Source: Candidatus Aenigmatarchaeota archaeon
GTDB lineage: Archaea; Aenigmatarchaeota; Aenigmatarchaeia; QMZP01
Length of the DNA stretch: 8,846 nt
Direction: 5' to 3'
Assembly: GCA_030673725.1 (NCBI GenBank)
Contig: DAOVIL010000012.1
Coordinates: forward strand, 1 to 8,846
The notes under the pieces are model-generated. The model was not told where the DNA came from. It saw only the letters and a list, made by a program, of their open reading frames with translations, and did not search any database. The position numbers and the translations under genes are program-made. Positions 1 through 5,213 of the stretch are shown here, piece by piece (within the stretch, counting starts at the first letter, position 1; every line of letters starts with the position of its first letter).

Positions 1-213
1 ATGAGAATATTCGATTCAGACCTGCTGGAAGATAATATAGCGAAGTATAACAAACCCTGGAAGGACAATGACATGGGGCATATAGATGCCCGCTATAAGG
101 CTGCCTGGGACAGAGAGAACCCAGGTGAGCCGTTGCCTGAGCTGCCTATAGTAAATCCTGCGTCCAGCCCATTGTCTGGATTAGAGCCTGAACTGGTTCA
201 GCTTACAGCTTGA
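1..213 (+). CDS. Small hypothetical protein at the window edge, possibly 5'-truncated
   Basis: The frame is open from the first base of the window to a TGA at 211-213 and would encode 70 residues. An ATG happens to lie at position 1, so I cannot tell whether this is the true start or an internal methionine. The N-terminal 40 residues are charged and aromatic (NKPWKDND, RYKAAWDREN). The C-terminal third is proline-rich and probably disordered. There is no signal peptide, membrane segment or cysteine motif, and I recognise no family. The last 11 bases overlap the 3' end of the HIT gene on the other strand, a convergent overlap seen elsewhere in this window. It looks like a real but uncharacterised gene end. 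Confidence 0.5.
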   Translation: MRIFDSDLLEDNIAKYNKPWKDNDMGHIDARYKAAWDRENPGEPLPELPIVNPASSPLSGLEPELVQLTA

Positions 214-730
214 ACTCATCGCCGAACTCTTCCTCGAAGGAGAGTTCCTTAGAGGGCTTCTTTTCCTCAGAAGGCGCTGCAGCTTCACTTGCCGGCGCTC
301 CTGTTGGGGCTCCCTTTATGGCCTCCGCTATCTTGTCCAGGCTCTTCTCGTCCAGCCTCTTTGATGCCAGTATGCTCTCAAGCCCTGGCGGGGCCTCGTT
401 CATGAACCTGGGTATCGCGTGGAAGTGCACGTGGGCGACGACCTGGCCTGCTGCCTGGCCGTTGGACTGGGCTATGCTGAGGCCCTGTGCCTGCACACCG
501 TTCATTGCCATCTCGCCGACCTTCTTGACGCTTTCAAAAAGCCTGGTAGCTTCCTTCTCGTCCATCTCCATTATGGTCTCAAAGTGCTTCTTGGGGATGA
601 TGAGCGTGTGGCCCGGGTTCCTGGGGTTTATGTCCAGAAAAGCCAGCGTGACATCGTCCTCATACACCTTCTTGGCCGGAACCTCTCCCTTTATTATCTT
701 GCAGAAAAGGCACTCTTGCTGTGATACCAT
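203..730 (-). CDS. HIT family (histidine triad) nucleotide-binding hydrolase/transferase
   Basis: The 175-residue protein carries the histidine triad HVHFH at 100-104 in the context GQVVAHVHFHAIPRF. The family uses it to attack the alpha-phosphate of nucleotide substrates such as AMP-lysine or dinucleoside polyphosphates. The N-terminus CLFCKIIKGEVPAKKVYED (C7, C10) is the usual HIT opening. C7 and C10 with H49 and H100 would form the zinc site found in many Hint-type members. The fold ends near residue 125. It is followed by a helix, an Ala/Pro-rich linker (about 140-160) and an acidic-aromatic tail ending GDEFKL, so the protein is longer than a typical 110-140 residue HIT protein. A strong Shine-Dalgarno (AGGAGGT) lies just upstream of the ATG and overlaps the stop of the HAD gene 10 nt away, indicating translation from a shared mRNA. 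The exact substrate cannot be inferred. Confidence 0.93.
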   Translation of the reverse strand: MVSQQECLFCKIIKGEVPAKKVYEDDVTLAFLDINPRNPGHTLIIPKKHFETIMEMDEKEATRLFESVKKVGEMAMNGVQAQGLSIAQSNGQAAGQVVAHVHFHAIPRFMNEAPPGLESILASKRLDEKSLDKIAEAIKGAPTGAPASEAAAPSEEKKPSKELSFEEEFGDEFKL

Positions 731-740
731 CTTTTACCTC

Positions 741-1424
741 CTATTCTTCCTTACCTAATATTATGCTGACTATCCTCTTATAATCCGTCAGGTCTTTTAG
801 GACGAAATCCGCCCCTTCAACCAGCAGCTCCCTCTCCTTGAAGGGGCCGGTGGCAACTGCTATGCACCTGGCTCCCCCCTTCACTGCTGTCGAGACATCC
901 CTTGGGGTGTCCCCTATTATCCAGATATCCTGGGGCTCGAACTTCATGCCGAATGCCTTCTCGGCCTTCTCCAGCGCCACTTGGAACAGATCTTCCCTCA
1001 CCTCTCCGTCCTCAGAAAAGACGCCGAACTTGAAGTAATCCTTCAGGCCGGCCTTCTCAAGCTTCATCCATCCCCTCTCCTCTGAATTACCTGTCAAGAC
1101 GCCCATCTTTATCTCCTCTGCCTCCTTCATGGTCTCCAGAAGCTCCTTCACGCCTGGGAACACCATCACGTCAAGCTGCCTGAACTTCTCCCTGAGTATC
1201 CTGTATGCTTGGTGCAGCTTCTTCTTGATGGTTTCCTCATCGACCCCTGCCTCTGCTGCAACATCGTGTACTATTTCCCTCTCTGTCATGCCGTCCCTTC
1301 TCTTCAGGACTGGAGGGTCCTTCATGCCGAAGACCTCGGTGAACATCTCGGCCCAGAGCCCTTTCCTGTTCCCAACTGACCCGAGTATCGTGTCATCCAG
1401 GTCGAACAGTACAAGTTTTGCCAT
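741..1424 (-). CDS. HAD-superfamily phosphatase, phosphoglycolate phosphatase-like
   Basis: This 227-residue protein has the full set of HAD motifs. Motif I is FDLDDT with D8 as nucleophile and D10 as acid/base. Motif II is VLTGN with T111. A conserved lysine follows near 121-124, and motif IV is IIGDTPRD at 169-176 with metal-binding D172 and D176. A helical cap lies between motifs I and II (about 15-90), as in subclass IA enzymes such as phosphoglycolate phosphatase and beta-phosphoglucomutase. It should therefore hydrolyse a small phosphate ester in the cytoplasm, substrate unknown. The ATG is preceded by AGGAG at a 5-nt spacing. The gene starts only 10 nt after the 3' end of tRNA-Pro on the same strand, with no good TATA box between, so it is probably transcribed from the tRNA promoter. 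The HIT gene follows 10 nt downstream. Confidence 0.92.
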   Translation of the reverse strand: MAKLVLFDLDDTILGSVGNRKGLWAEMFTEVFGMKDPPVLKRRDGMTEREIVHDVAAEAGVDEETIKKKLHQAYRILREKFRQLDVMVFPGVKELLETMKEAEEIKMGVLTGNSEERGWMKLEKAGLKDYFKFGVFSEDGEVREDLFQVALEKAEKAFGMKFEPQDIWIIGDTPRDVSTAVKGGARCIAVATGPFKERELLVEGADFVLKDLTDYKRIVSIILGKEE

Positions 1425-1469
1425 ATATCTCCTATGGGACCAGGGAGATTTGAACTCCCGTCTGAAGCT

Positions 1470-1499
1470 GTTCTTAACCAGCTAAAACTTAACCAGTCA
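1470..1499 (-). other. tRNA-Pro intron 2 (30 nt, canonical position 37/38)
   Basis: Once intron 1 is gone, the anticodon stem GGAGC/GCTTC is the outer helix. Loop bases TTTG face AAGA (1475-1472), giving three of four pairs as the central helix. The bulges are GG^T (1501-1499) and AC^A (1471-1469). Intron bases 1498-1491 pair with 1483-1476 over 8 bp with several G-U pairs, closed by a 7-nt loop. This is a relaxed bulge-helix-bulge at the canonical site. The intron contains CTGGTTAAG twice, at 1496-1488 and 1481-1473. Confidence 0.78.
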
Positions 1500-1503
1500 C
1501 CCA

Positions 1504-1535
1504 TTGAGCAACAAAATCTTTGACATATCTTGTTT
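1504..1535 (-). other. tRNA-Pro intron 1 (32 nt, non-canonical position 33/34)
   Basis: The 5' cut falls in the 3-nt bulge TT^A (1537-1535) and the 3' cut in the bulge AA^T (1505-1503). The two bulges flank a 4-bp helix, GAGC (1541-1538) with GCTC (1509-1506). Inside the intron an 8-bp hairpin pairs 1534-1527 with 1517-1510. Outside, CATC (1546-1543) pairs with GGTG (1501-1498) after one G/G mismatch. This is a near-complete archaeal splicing endonuclease substrate. It uses D-arm and intron-2 bases, so it would be cut before intron 2. Confidence 0.8.
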
Positions 1536-1595
1536 AAGCTCCGATGCTAACCAAGCTACACCATGGTCCCTTATAGTAACATTTGAGCTGTGAAA

Positions 1596-1603
1596 CTTAA
1601 AAG
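1596..1603 (-). promoter_or_regulatory. TATA box for tRNA-Pro
   Basis: CTTTTAAG on the minus strand is centred about 29 bp upstream of the tRNA 5' end, where an archaeal TATA box for a tRNA transcript is expected. It may also drive the HAD and HIT genes downstream. Confidence 0.6.
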
Positions 1604-1620
1604 CCTCAGGTCACCCCTCT

Positions 1621-1628
1621 ATTAAATA
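1621..1628 (+). promoter_or_regulatory. TATA box for the 52-aa cysteine protein
   Basis: ATTAAATA is centred 25.5 bp upstream of the ATG at 1650, the distance expected if transcription starts on the start codon. Confidence 0.5.
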
Positions 1629-1649
1629 TTGGCAGAGGCCACTATTATT

Positions 1650-1808
1650 ATGGGCACAGAGCCGCTTCCGGAGAGGGGACAGAGGAGCTGCTTCCATGCC
1701 AGGGAAAGAGACGGTACTGTGTGGTGCGAAATACAGGACGCTGTCTGCGCTGTTTCTGAGAAATGCTCCAACTACAAGCCCACCCTCAGAAGGTGGATGA
1801 AGGAGTAA
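1650..1808 (+). CDS. Small cysteine-rich protein (52 aa), putative metal-binding
   Basis: This ATG frame is short but well supported. It encodes 52 residues with the same codon preferences as its neighbours, begins 25.5 bp after a TATA box, and fills an otherwise empty 200-bp gap between two tRNA genes. It has four cysteines at 14, 26, 33 and 39 (spacing 11, 6 and 5) in the contexts SCFHARERDG, TVWCEIQDAVC and EKCSNY, plus H16. That arrangement suggests a single zinc or iron site. A basic C-terminus (RRWMKE) follows. I do not recognise the family. A TTG at 1629 could extend it by seven residues, but it sits next to the TATA box, so ATG is preferred. Its TAA ends exactly at 1808, the last base of the convergent tRNA-Thr. 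Confidence 0.65.
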   Translation: MGTEPLPERGQRSCFHARERDGTVWCEIQDAVCAVSEKCSNYKPTLRRWMKE

Positions 1809-1879
1809 GCCTCGGGAGGGAATCGAACCCACAACCTGCAGTTTACGAAACTGCTGCTCTACCGTTGAGCCACCGAGGC
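1808..1879 (-). tRNA. tRNA-Thr (anticodon CGU)
   Basis: The 72-nt gene has acceptor GCCTCGG/CCGAGGC, D-arm GCTC-AACGGTA-GAGC, anticodon arm GCAGT-TTCGTAA-ACTGC with CGT at 34-36, variable loop AGGTT and T-arm GTGGG-TTCGATT-CCCTC. The discriminator is U73, which is usual for archaeal tRNA-Thr and supports the identity. No CCA is encoded and there is no intron. One oddity is a T-T mismatch at the second T-stem pair (50/64). Its 3' end touches the stop codon of the 52-aa gene on the other strand. Confidence 0.95.
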
Positions 1880-1904
1880 GCTGTATAAAAGAATTGGTCA
1901 GGGC

Positions 1905-1913
1905 ATTAAAAAG
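1905..1913 (-). promoter_or_regulatory. Probable TATA box for tRNA-Thr
   Basis: CTTTTTAAT on the minus strand is centred about 26 bp before position 1883, which would start the transcript four bases upstream of the tRNA. It lies directly against the plus-strand TATA-like element for amrS. Confidence 0.45.
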
Positions 1914-1922
1914 CTATTTTAG
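1914..1922 (+). promoter_or_regulatory. Possible TATA box for amrS
   Basis: CTATTTTAG is centred 26 bp upstream of the amrS ATG, matching the leaderless spacing of the other genes. ATTAAAAA at 1905-1912 is a stronger-looking plus-strand alternative, but it would give a leader of about 9 nt. Confidence 0.4.
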
Positions 1923-1943
1923 CCAGGGAACCAATCCTAAAGC

Positions 1944-2960
1944 ATGAAGGAGGCCCTCTTCTACAGGAAGAGCGGGAAGACAGCCAAGTGCGAGCTGTGT
2001 CCCAGACTCTGCATCATAAAGCCCGGCCAGTGGGGGGTCTGCCGCACAAGGAAGAACATAAAGGGCAAGCTCTACTCCATGACATACGGGAAGGTGCTAA
2101 CGAACACAGTGGAACCCATAGAGAAGAAACCCTTCTTCCACTTCGCCCCGGGCTCCATGTGCCTGTCTATCTCCACCACAGGCTGCAACCTGAGGTGCCT
2201 GTTCTGCCAGAACGACAGCATAGCCATGGCCCCTGAACCCCATGGCGAGGACGTGAAACCCCTTGATGTGATAGACTGGGCAGTCAAGTCAGGCGTCCCT
2301 GGCATTGCTTATACATACACAGAACCTTTGATAGCATTGGAATTCTACCTCGAGGTCATGAAGCTGGCCAAGAAGAAGGGCCTGTACAATGTCTGGGTCT
2401 CGAACGGATACACCAACCCGAAACCCATCAAGCGCATAGCCAAGTACCTTGACGCCATAAACGTCGACCTGAAGGGAGACATGAAGTTCTACCAGAAGAT
2501 GTGCTCAGTGAAGGATGAGACGCCCATGCACAGGGCGCTGAAGGAGTACAAGAAGCACAAGGTCTGGATAGAGATAACCAACCTCATTATACCCGGCCAC
2601 AACGACAAGCCCAGCCAGATCAAGCACCTGATAGAGTGGGTCAAGAAGAACCTGGGAGTCAGCACCCCAATCCACTTCAGCAGGTTCTGGCCTGCCTACA
2701 AGATGCAGAGGGTCAAGCCCACCCCGGTGAAGTCACTGGAGCTGGCCTACAAGGCAGCCAAGAAGATGGGCATGAAATACCCCTATGTGGGTAATGTGCT
2801 GGGCCATGACGGCGAGTCCACCTACTGCCCCAGGTGCGGCAGGATGGCGATAGAGCGGAAAGGCTTCTCCCTAATCGAATACACAGACAAGTGCACCTGC
2901 GGCGGCAACATAAAGATTGCAGGCAAGAGATGGTCAGGAGTGAAGGTGATCGGACAATGA
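1944..2960 (+). CDS. amrS: AmmeMemoRadiSam system radical SAM enzyme (AmrS / COG1180, PflA-like)
   Basis: The 338-residue protein opens with MKEALFYRK and a four-cysteine motif (C16, C19, C23, C33), as in the AmmeMemoRadiSam radical SAM family. The radical SAM cluster motif CNLRCLFC is at 81-88 (C81, C85, C88). It binds a [4Fe-4S] cluster that cleaves S-adenosylmethionine. Further family features are TYTEPLI (124-130), VSNGYTNP (152-159), NVDLKGD (173-179) and HFSRFWPAY (244-252). A C-terminal ribbon with C295, C298, C317 and C319 should hold zinc or another metal. Relatives occur with AMMECR1- and Memo-family proteins, and to my knowledge the reaction is not settled. Neither partner is in this window. 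No Shine-Dalgarno precedes the ATG, consistent with a leaderless mRNA. The stop overlaps the next start as ATGA. Confidence 0.9.
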   Translation: MKEALFYRKSGKTAKCELCPRLCIIKPGQWGVCRTRKNIKGKLYSMTYGKVLTNTVEPIEKKPFFHFAPGSMCLSISTTGCNLRCLFCQNDSIAMAPEPHGEDVKPLDVIDWAVKSGVPGIAYTYTEPLIALEFYLEVMKLAKKKGLYNVWVSNGYTNPKPIKRIAKYLDAINVDLKGDMKFYQKMCSVKDETPMHRALKEYKKHKVWIEITNLIIPGHNDKPSQIKHLIEWVKKNLGVSTPIHFSRFWPAYKMQRVKPTPVKSLELAYKAAKKMGMKYPYVGNVLGHDGESTYCPRCGRMAIERKGFSLIEYTDKCTCGGNIKIAGKRWSGVKVIGQ

Positions 2961-3322
2961 TAACAGAAGAGCACAAGAAGATGATAGAGGAGAACGCGAT
3001 GGCGTTGGCGACAGTCGGAAAGGACGGCAAGCCGCATGTCATAGCAGTAGCCTTTGTGAAAGTGAAAGACGGGAAGATAGTGGTAACAGACAACTACATA
3101 GTTGACACAACCAAGAACATACAGGACAACAAGAACATTGCCCTGGCAGTCTGGAACAAGGAATGGCAGGACGACTGCAAGGGATTCGAGTTCTCAGGCA
3201 CAGCAGAATACCATATGGGTGACGAATGGCACGACTTCGTAAAGTCTCTCCCAGAGAATGAAGGCGAAGCCTGCAAGGGCGCCATAGTCGTGACTGTGGA
3301 GAAAGTCAAGAAGTTGGCCTGA
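2957..3322 (+). CDS. Pyridoxamine 5'-phosphate oxidase-related (FMN-binding split-barrel) protein
   Basis: Starting at the ATG that overlaps the amrS stop, the protein has 121 residues. The core MALATVGKDGKPHVIAVAF (15-33), then KIVVTDNYIVDTTKNIQDNKNIALAVWN (40-67), follows the PNPOx-like pattern: a strand, a DG turn, strands, then a KN(I/L) helix and a return strand. Members bind FMN, F420 or haem and act as small oxidoreductases. The substrate is unknown here, and nothing indicates true pyridoxamine phosphate oxidase activity. GGTGATC, a good anti-Shine-Dalgarno match, lies 5 nt before the ATG. It is surely co-translated with amrS, suggesting a redox partner or a shared pathway. The frame is open upstream inside amrS, but that is only overlap. 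The last 17 bases overlap the convergent radical SAM gene. Confidence 0.85.
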   Translation: MITEEHKKMIEENAMALATVGKDGKPHVIAVAFVKVKDGKIVVTDNYIVDTTKNIQDNKNIALAVWNKEWQDDCKGFEFSGTAEYHMGDEWHDFVKSLPENEGEACKGAIVVTVEKVKKLA

Positions 3323-4343
3323 GCCTCCTGTATACTTCCTGTGTTTCCTGCATCCTGTAGCACTTGGGGAACACATTCCCATTGTATGTGCCCCCGAAGA
3401 CGCTGCATACATTGCCGCTCTTTTCCCTCAGGCCCTCTAGTCTGCCCCACAGCTCAGGGAGACGGTGTTCCCTCACATTGCCCACTGTATCCTTGTAGGG
3501 CACGTCGCAGGAATTGCCCTTCATGTCTGCCCTGACGTTGCCCTGGTTGTCCACGAATATGCCCCATCTTATCGGGCAGTTCTTGTTCGGCTCGCCATCG
3601 TACTTGTAGCCCATCACATCCCTGAAGCGCATGTAAAGGACCTCGTCATCTTCCGGGCTGAGCGCGAGTTCGTCCATGTTCATGTTATCAATCACCCTTC
3701 CGTCAGCCACTATGCCGTCTATCATGGGGAATGCCATGAAACGCTGGCATGCTCCAAGGTAGACATCAAAGCTGTCAAAGGCCGGCTTTGCAAGCAGGTA
3801 CATCAGGCTCAGGTCAGTCACTATCTCGTTCTTTGTCTCTTTCACGTCTCCTCCAAACCCTGCGTCAACAAGGTTCATGAGGCCTTCCCTGGCCCTCCTG
3901 AAAGAGCCCCTGACGCCGGAAAGCTCCTCGTACACTTCAGGCCTGTGGCTGGGCAGCTTCATCACGACATTAGCGCCGGCCTTCTTCAGCGCCCTTGCTA
4001 TCTTTGGTGTGATGTTCCTGCCGTTGGTGCTGATAGTGACCTTCATGCCACTCTTTCTGATGTGCTCCAGCACCTCCGGGAAATTCGGGTCTATTATAGG
4101 CTCGCCCTTCCCGTTTATGGACACTATGTCGCACCCAAGCCCGGACCTTGCCTCATCAATAACCCGGATGGTCTCCCTTGCTGAAAGCTCGCCCTCGTCA
4201 GGCTCTCCTGCACCAGTGGCGCAGTATATGCATTTCAGGTCGCAGTTGCCTGAGCCCCATATGTTCAGTATGGGAAGCCTTTCATCCCTGTAGGCCTCGA
4301 TATAGTTGGATGAGTGATCATTGGCCAGTACAATCCTTTTCAT
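3306..4343 (-). CDS. Radical SAM protein with SPASM-like C-terminal cysteines
   Basis: From the preferred start the protein has 345 residues. CDLKCIYC (C34, C38, C41) is the radical SAM [4Fe-4S] motif. SINGKGEPI (75-83) is the glycine-rich SAM-binding GGE-like segment, and KVTISTNG (101-108) is the next core strand. The C-terminal part has NCPIRWGIFVDNQGNVRAD, then further cysteines (C256, C279, C303, C328). The phrase 'function, value, G-N-V' followed by a leucine-rich segment resembles SPASM/twitch domains, which hold auxiliary clusters in peptide-modifying or cofactor-building enzymes. I cannot name the substrate. An ATG four codons upstream (4355) is less likely: the TATA box is centred 26.5 bp from 4343 but only 14.5 bp from 4355. 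It diverges from the methyltransferase and converges on the flavin-type gene. Confidence 0.85.
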   Translation of the reverse strand: MKRIVLANDHSSNYIEAYRDERLPILNIWGSGNCDLKCIYCATGAGEPDEGELSARETIRVIDEARSGLGCDIVSINGKGEPIIDPNFPEVLEHIRKSGMKVTISTNGRNITPKIARALKKAGANVVMKLPSHRPEVYEELSGVRGSFRRAREGLMNLVDAGFGGDVKETKNEIVTDLSLMYLLAKPAFDSFDVYLGACQRFMAFPMIDGIVADGRVIDNMNMDELALSPEDDEVLYMRFRDVMGYKYDGEPNKNCPIRWGIFVDNQGNVRADMKGNSCDVPYKDTVGNVREHRLPELWGRLEGLREKSGNVCSVFGGTYNGNVFPKCYRMQETQEVYRRLRPTS

Positions 4344-4355
4344 ATGCTTTAGCAT
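4344..4355. repeat. Short dyad ATGCT-AA-AGCAT just before the radical SAM start
   Basis: Read on the minus strand, ATGCTAAAGCAT is a perfect 5-bp inverted repeat with a 2-bp centre. It lies between the TATA box and the predicted start point, where a bound protein would block polymerase. It could also be chance. Confidence 0.25.
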
Positions 4356-4365
4356 TCAATGATTA

Positions 4366-4373
4366 CTTTAAAT
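4366..4373 (-). promoter_or_regulatory. TATA box for the radical SAM gene
   Basis: ATTTAAAG on the minus strand is centred 26.5 bp upstream of the ATG at 4343 and selects that start. Confidence 0.6.
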
Positions 4374-4392
4374 GGCTTTCGATAGCCCAAAT

Positions 4393-4400
4393 CTTTAAAA
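4393..4400 (+). promoter_or_regulatory. TATA box for the methyltransferase
   Basis: CTTTAAAA is centred 26.5 bp upstream of the ATG at 4423. No Shine-Dalgarno is present, so the mRNA is probably leaderless. Confidence 0.65.
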
Positions 4401-4422
4401 ATCTTCCCGCCAAACACTAATC

Positions 4423-5184
4423 ATGGAGATGACCGACTACGGGAAGATAGCGCCTTATTATGACTTGGTGTACGAGGATGTGCATGACATAGCCATGTAC
4501 AAGAGGCTTGCCAGGGAGTTCGGCGAGCCCATACTTGAGATAGCCTGCGGCACAGGAAGGGTCATGCTGGAGCTGGCTAAGCTCGGTTATGAGGTAGGAG
4601 GAGTGGACAATAACAATGACATGCTTGATATCCTTAGGAAGAAGCTGGAGAAGATGCCTGCTGACATGAAGCATCATATCAAGATAAAGCAGGCTGACAT
4701 GAGGAACTTCAACATGGAGAGGAGGTACAGGCTTGCGATAATACCCTTCACATCCTTCTTCCACCTCTCTTCAACCAAGGACAGGGAGAGCTGCCTGAGG
4801 GCAGCCTTTGAGCATGTGATTAACGGCGGAAGAGTGGCTGTAGATGTGTTCAACCCGGATGAAAACAGGGAGCAAGGGATAGTGAGGCATGAGGCGACAA
4901 AAACTGATAAGAACGGAATGGTTATATCAAAGTTCTCCACAAGCAGGATGAACAAGACAGCAAAGGCGATAAACTGCTACCATTTCATTGACATAACCGA
5001 CAAGACAGGGAACATGGACAGGGCCACCATAAACTTCAAGCTGCATTACCTCTTTTCAAAGGACCTGAAGAAGCTGCTGGAGGACACAGGCTTCAAGGAC
5101 ATCAAGTTCTACGGCAACTATGACCTTTCGCCATTTGACGAGAGGAAGAGCCCCAGGATAATAGCGATAGCCACGAAGGAATGA
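4423..5184 (+). CDS. Class I SAM-dependent methyltransferase
   Basis: The 253-residue protein starts with YGKIAPYYDLVYEDV, the usual lead-in helix of small-molecule-type methyltransferases. Motif I is ILEIACGTGRV (37-47). The acidic residue after strand 2 is D62 in GGVDNNNDML and should contact the SAM ribose. QADMRNF (90-96) is the adenine-side loop, and IPFTSFFHL (107-115) is motif IV, where NPPY-type residues are absent, so DNA or RNA amino-methylation is not indicated. The C-terminus ends with RKSPRIIAIA, a final beta-hairpin typical of the fold. The substrate is unknown. It shares a divergent promoter region with the radical SAM gene, so the two could belong to one modification pathway, but that is only inference. 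Confidence 0.88.
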   Translation: MEMTDYGKIAPYYDLVYEDVHDIAMYKRLAREFGEPILEIACGTGRVMLELAKLGYEVGGVDNNNDMLDILRKKLEKMPADMKHHIKIKQADMRNFNMERRYRLAIIPFTSFFHLSSTKDRESCLRAAFEHVINGGRVAVDVFNPDENREQGIVRHEATKTDKNGMVISKFSTSRMNKTAKAINCYHFIDITDKTGNMDRATINFKLHYLFSKDLKKLLEDTGFKDIKFYGNYDLSPFDERKSPRIIAIATKE

Positions 5185-5192
5185 TTTATAAG
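5185..5192 (+). promoter_or_regulatory. TATA box inside the methyltransferase stop region
   Basis: TTTATAAG begins directly after the methyltransferase TGA and is centred 25.5 bp upstream of the ATG at 5214. The next gene can therefore be transcribed on its own. Confidence 0.55.
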
Positions 5193-5213
5193 GGAGAGTG
5201 CCAATTGATTGTT

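Larger units (their letters stand above)
1435..1570 (-). tRNA. tRNA-Pro (anticodon UGG) interrupted by two introns
   Basis: On the minus strand the acceptor GGGACCA (1570-1564) pairs with TGGTCCC (1442-1436), with discriminator A at 1435 and no encoded CCA. The D-arm is GTGT/GCAT, the anticodon stem GGAGC (1542-1538) with GCTTC (1468-1464), and the T-arm GGGAG-TTCAAAT-CTCCC. Between the anticodon stem halves are 69 nt instead of 7. Removing 1535-1504 and 1499-1470 leaves the loop TTTGGGA, a classical proline UGG loop with G37, and a 74-nt mature tRNA. G1-C72, A73 and the TGGTGTAGC D-arm also suit archaeal tRNA-Pro. Both introns form bulge-helix-bulge folds, described separately. I considered Trp, Phe, Leu and Val, but no other splice gives a legal loop with U33 and a purine at 37. 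Confidence 0.88.

Noticed and set aside
210..758. Long plus-strand frame (182 codons) opposite the HIT gene
   Set aside because: It is Ser/Ala/Leu-rich without any motif and is the antisense shadow of a clear HIT protein with a strong Shine-Dalgarno.
1322..1504. 60-codon minus-strand frame through tRNA-Pro into the HAD gene
   Set aside because: It is an out-of-frame shadow that crosses the tRNA and its intron.
1435..1570. Trp, Phe (GAA), Leu (UAA) or Val identity for the intron-bearing tRNA
   Set aside because: CCA does not occur between the stem halves. The GAA and UAA options need C37 or lose U33 or stem pairing. The two-intron Pro model satisfies all positions.
1611..1832. 73-codon minus-strand frame across tRNA-Thr
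   Set aside because: It reads through the tRNA T-arm and is opposite the better supported 52-aa frame, with no promoter of its own.
3465..4184. 239-codon plus-strand frame opposite the radical SAM gene
   Set aside because: Its high His/Val/Cys content is the usual antisense of Asp/Lys-rich coding. The minus strand has CDLKCIYC and other family motifs.
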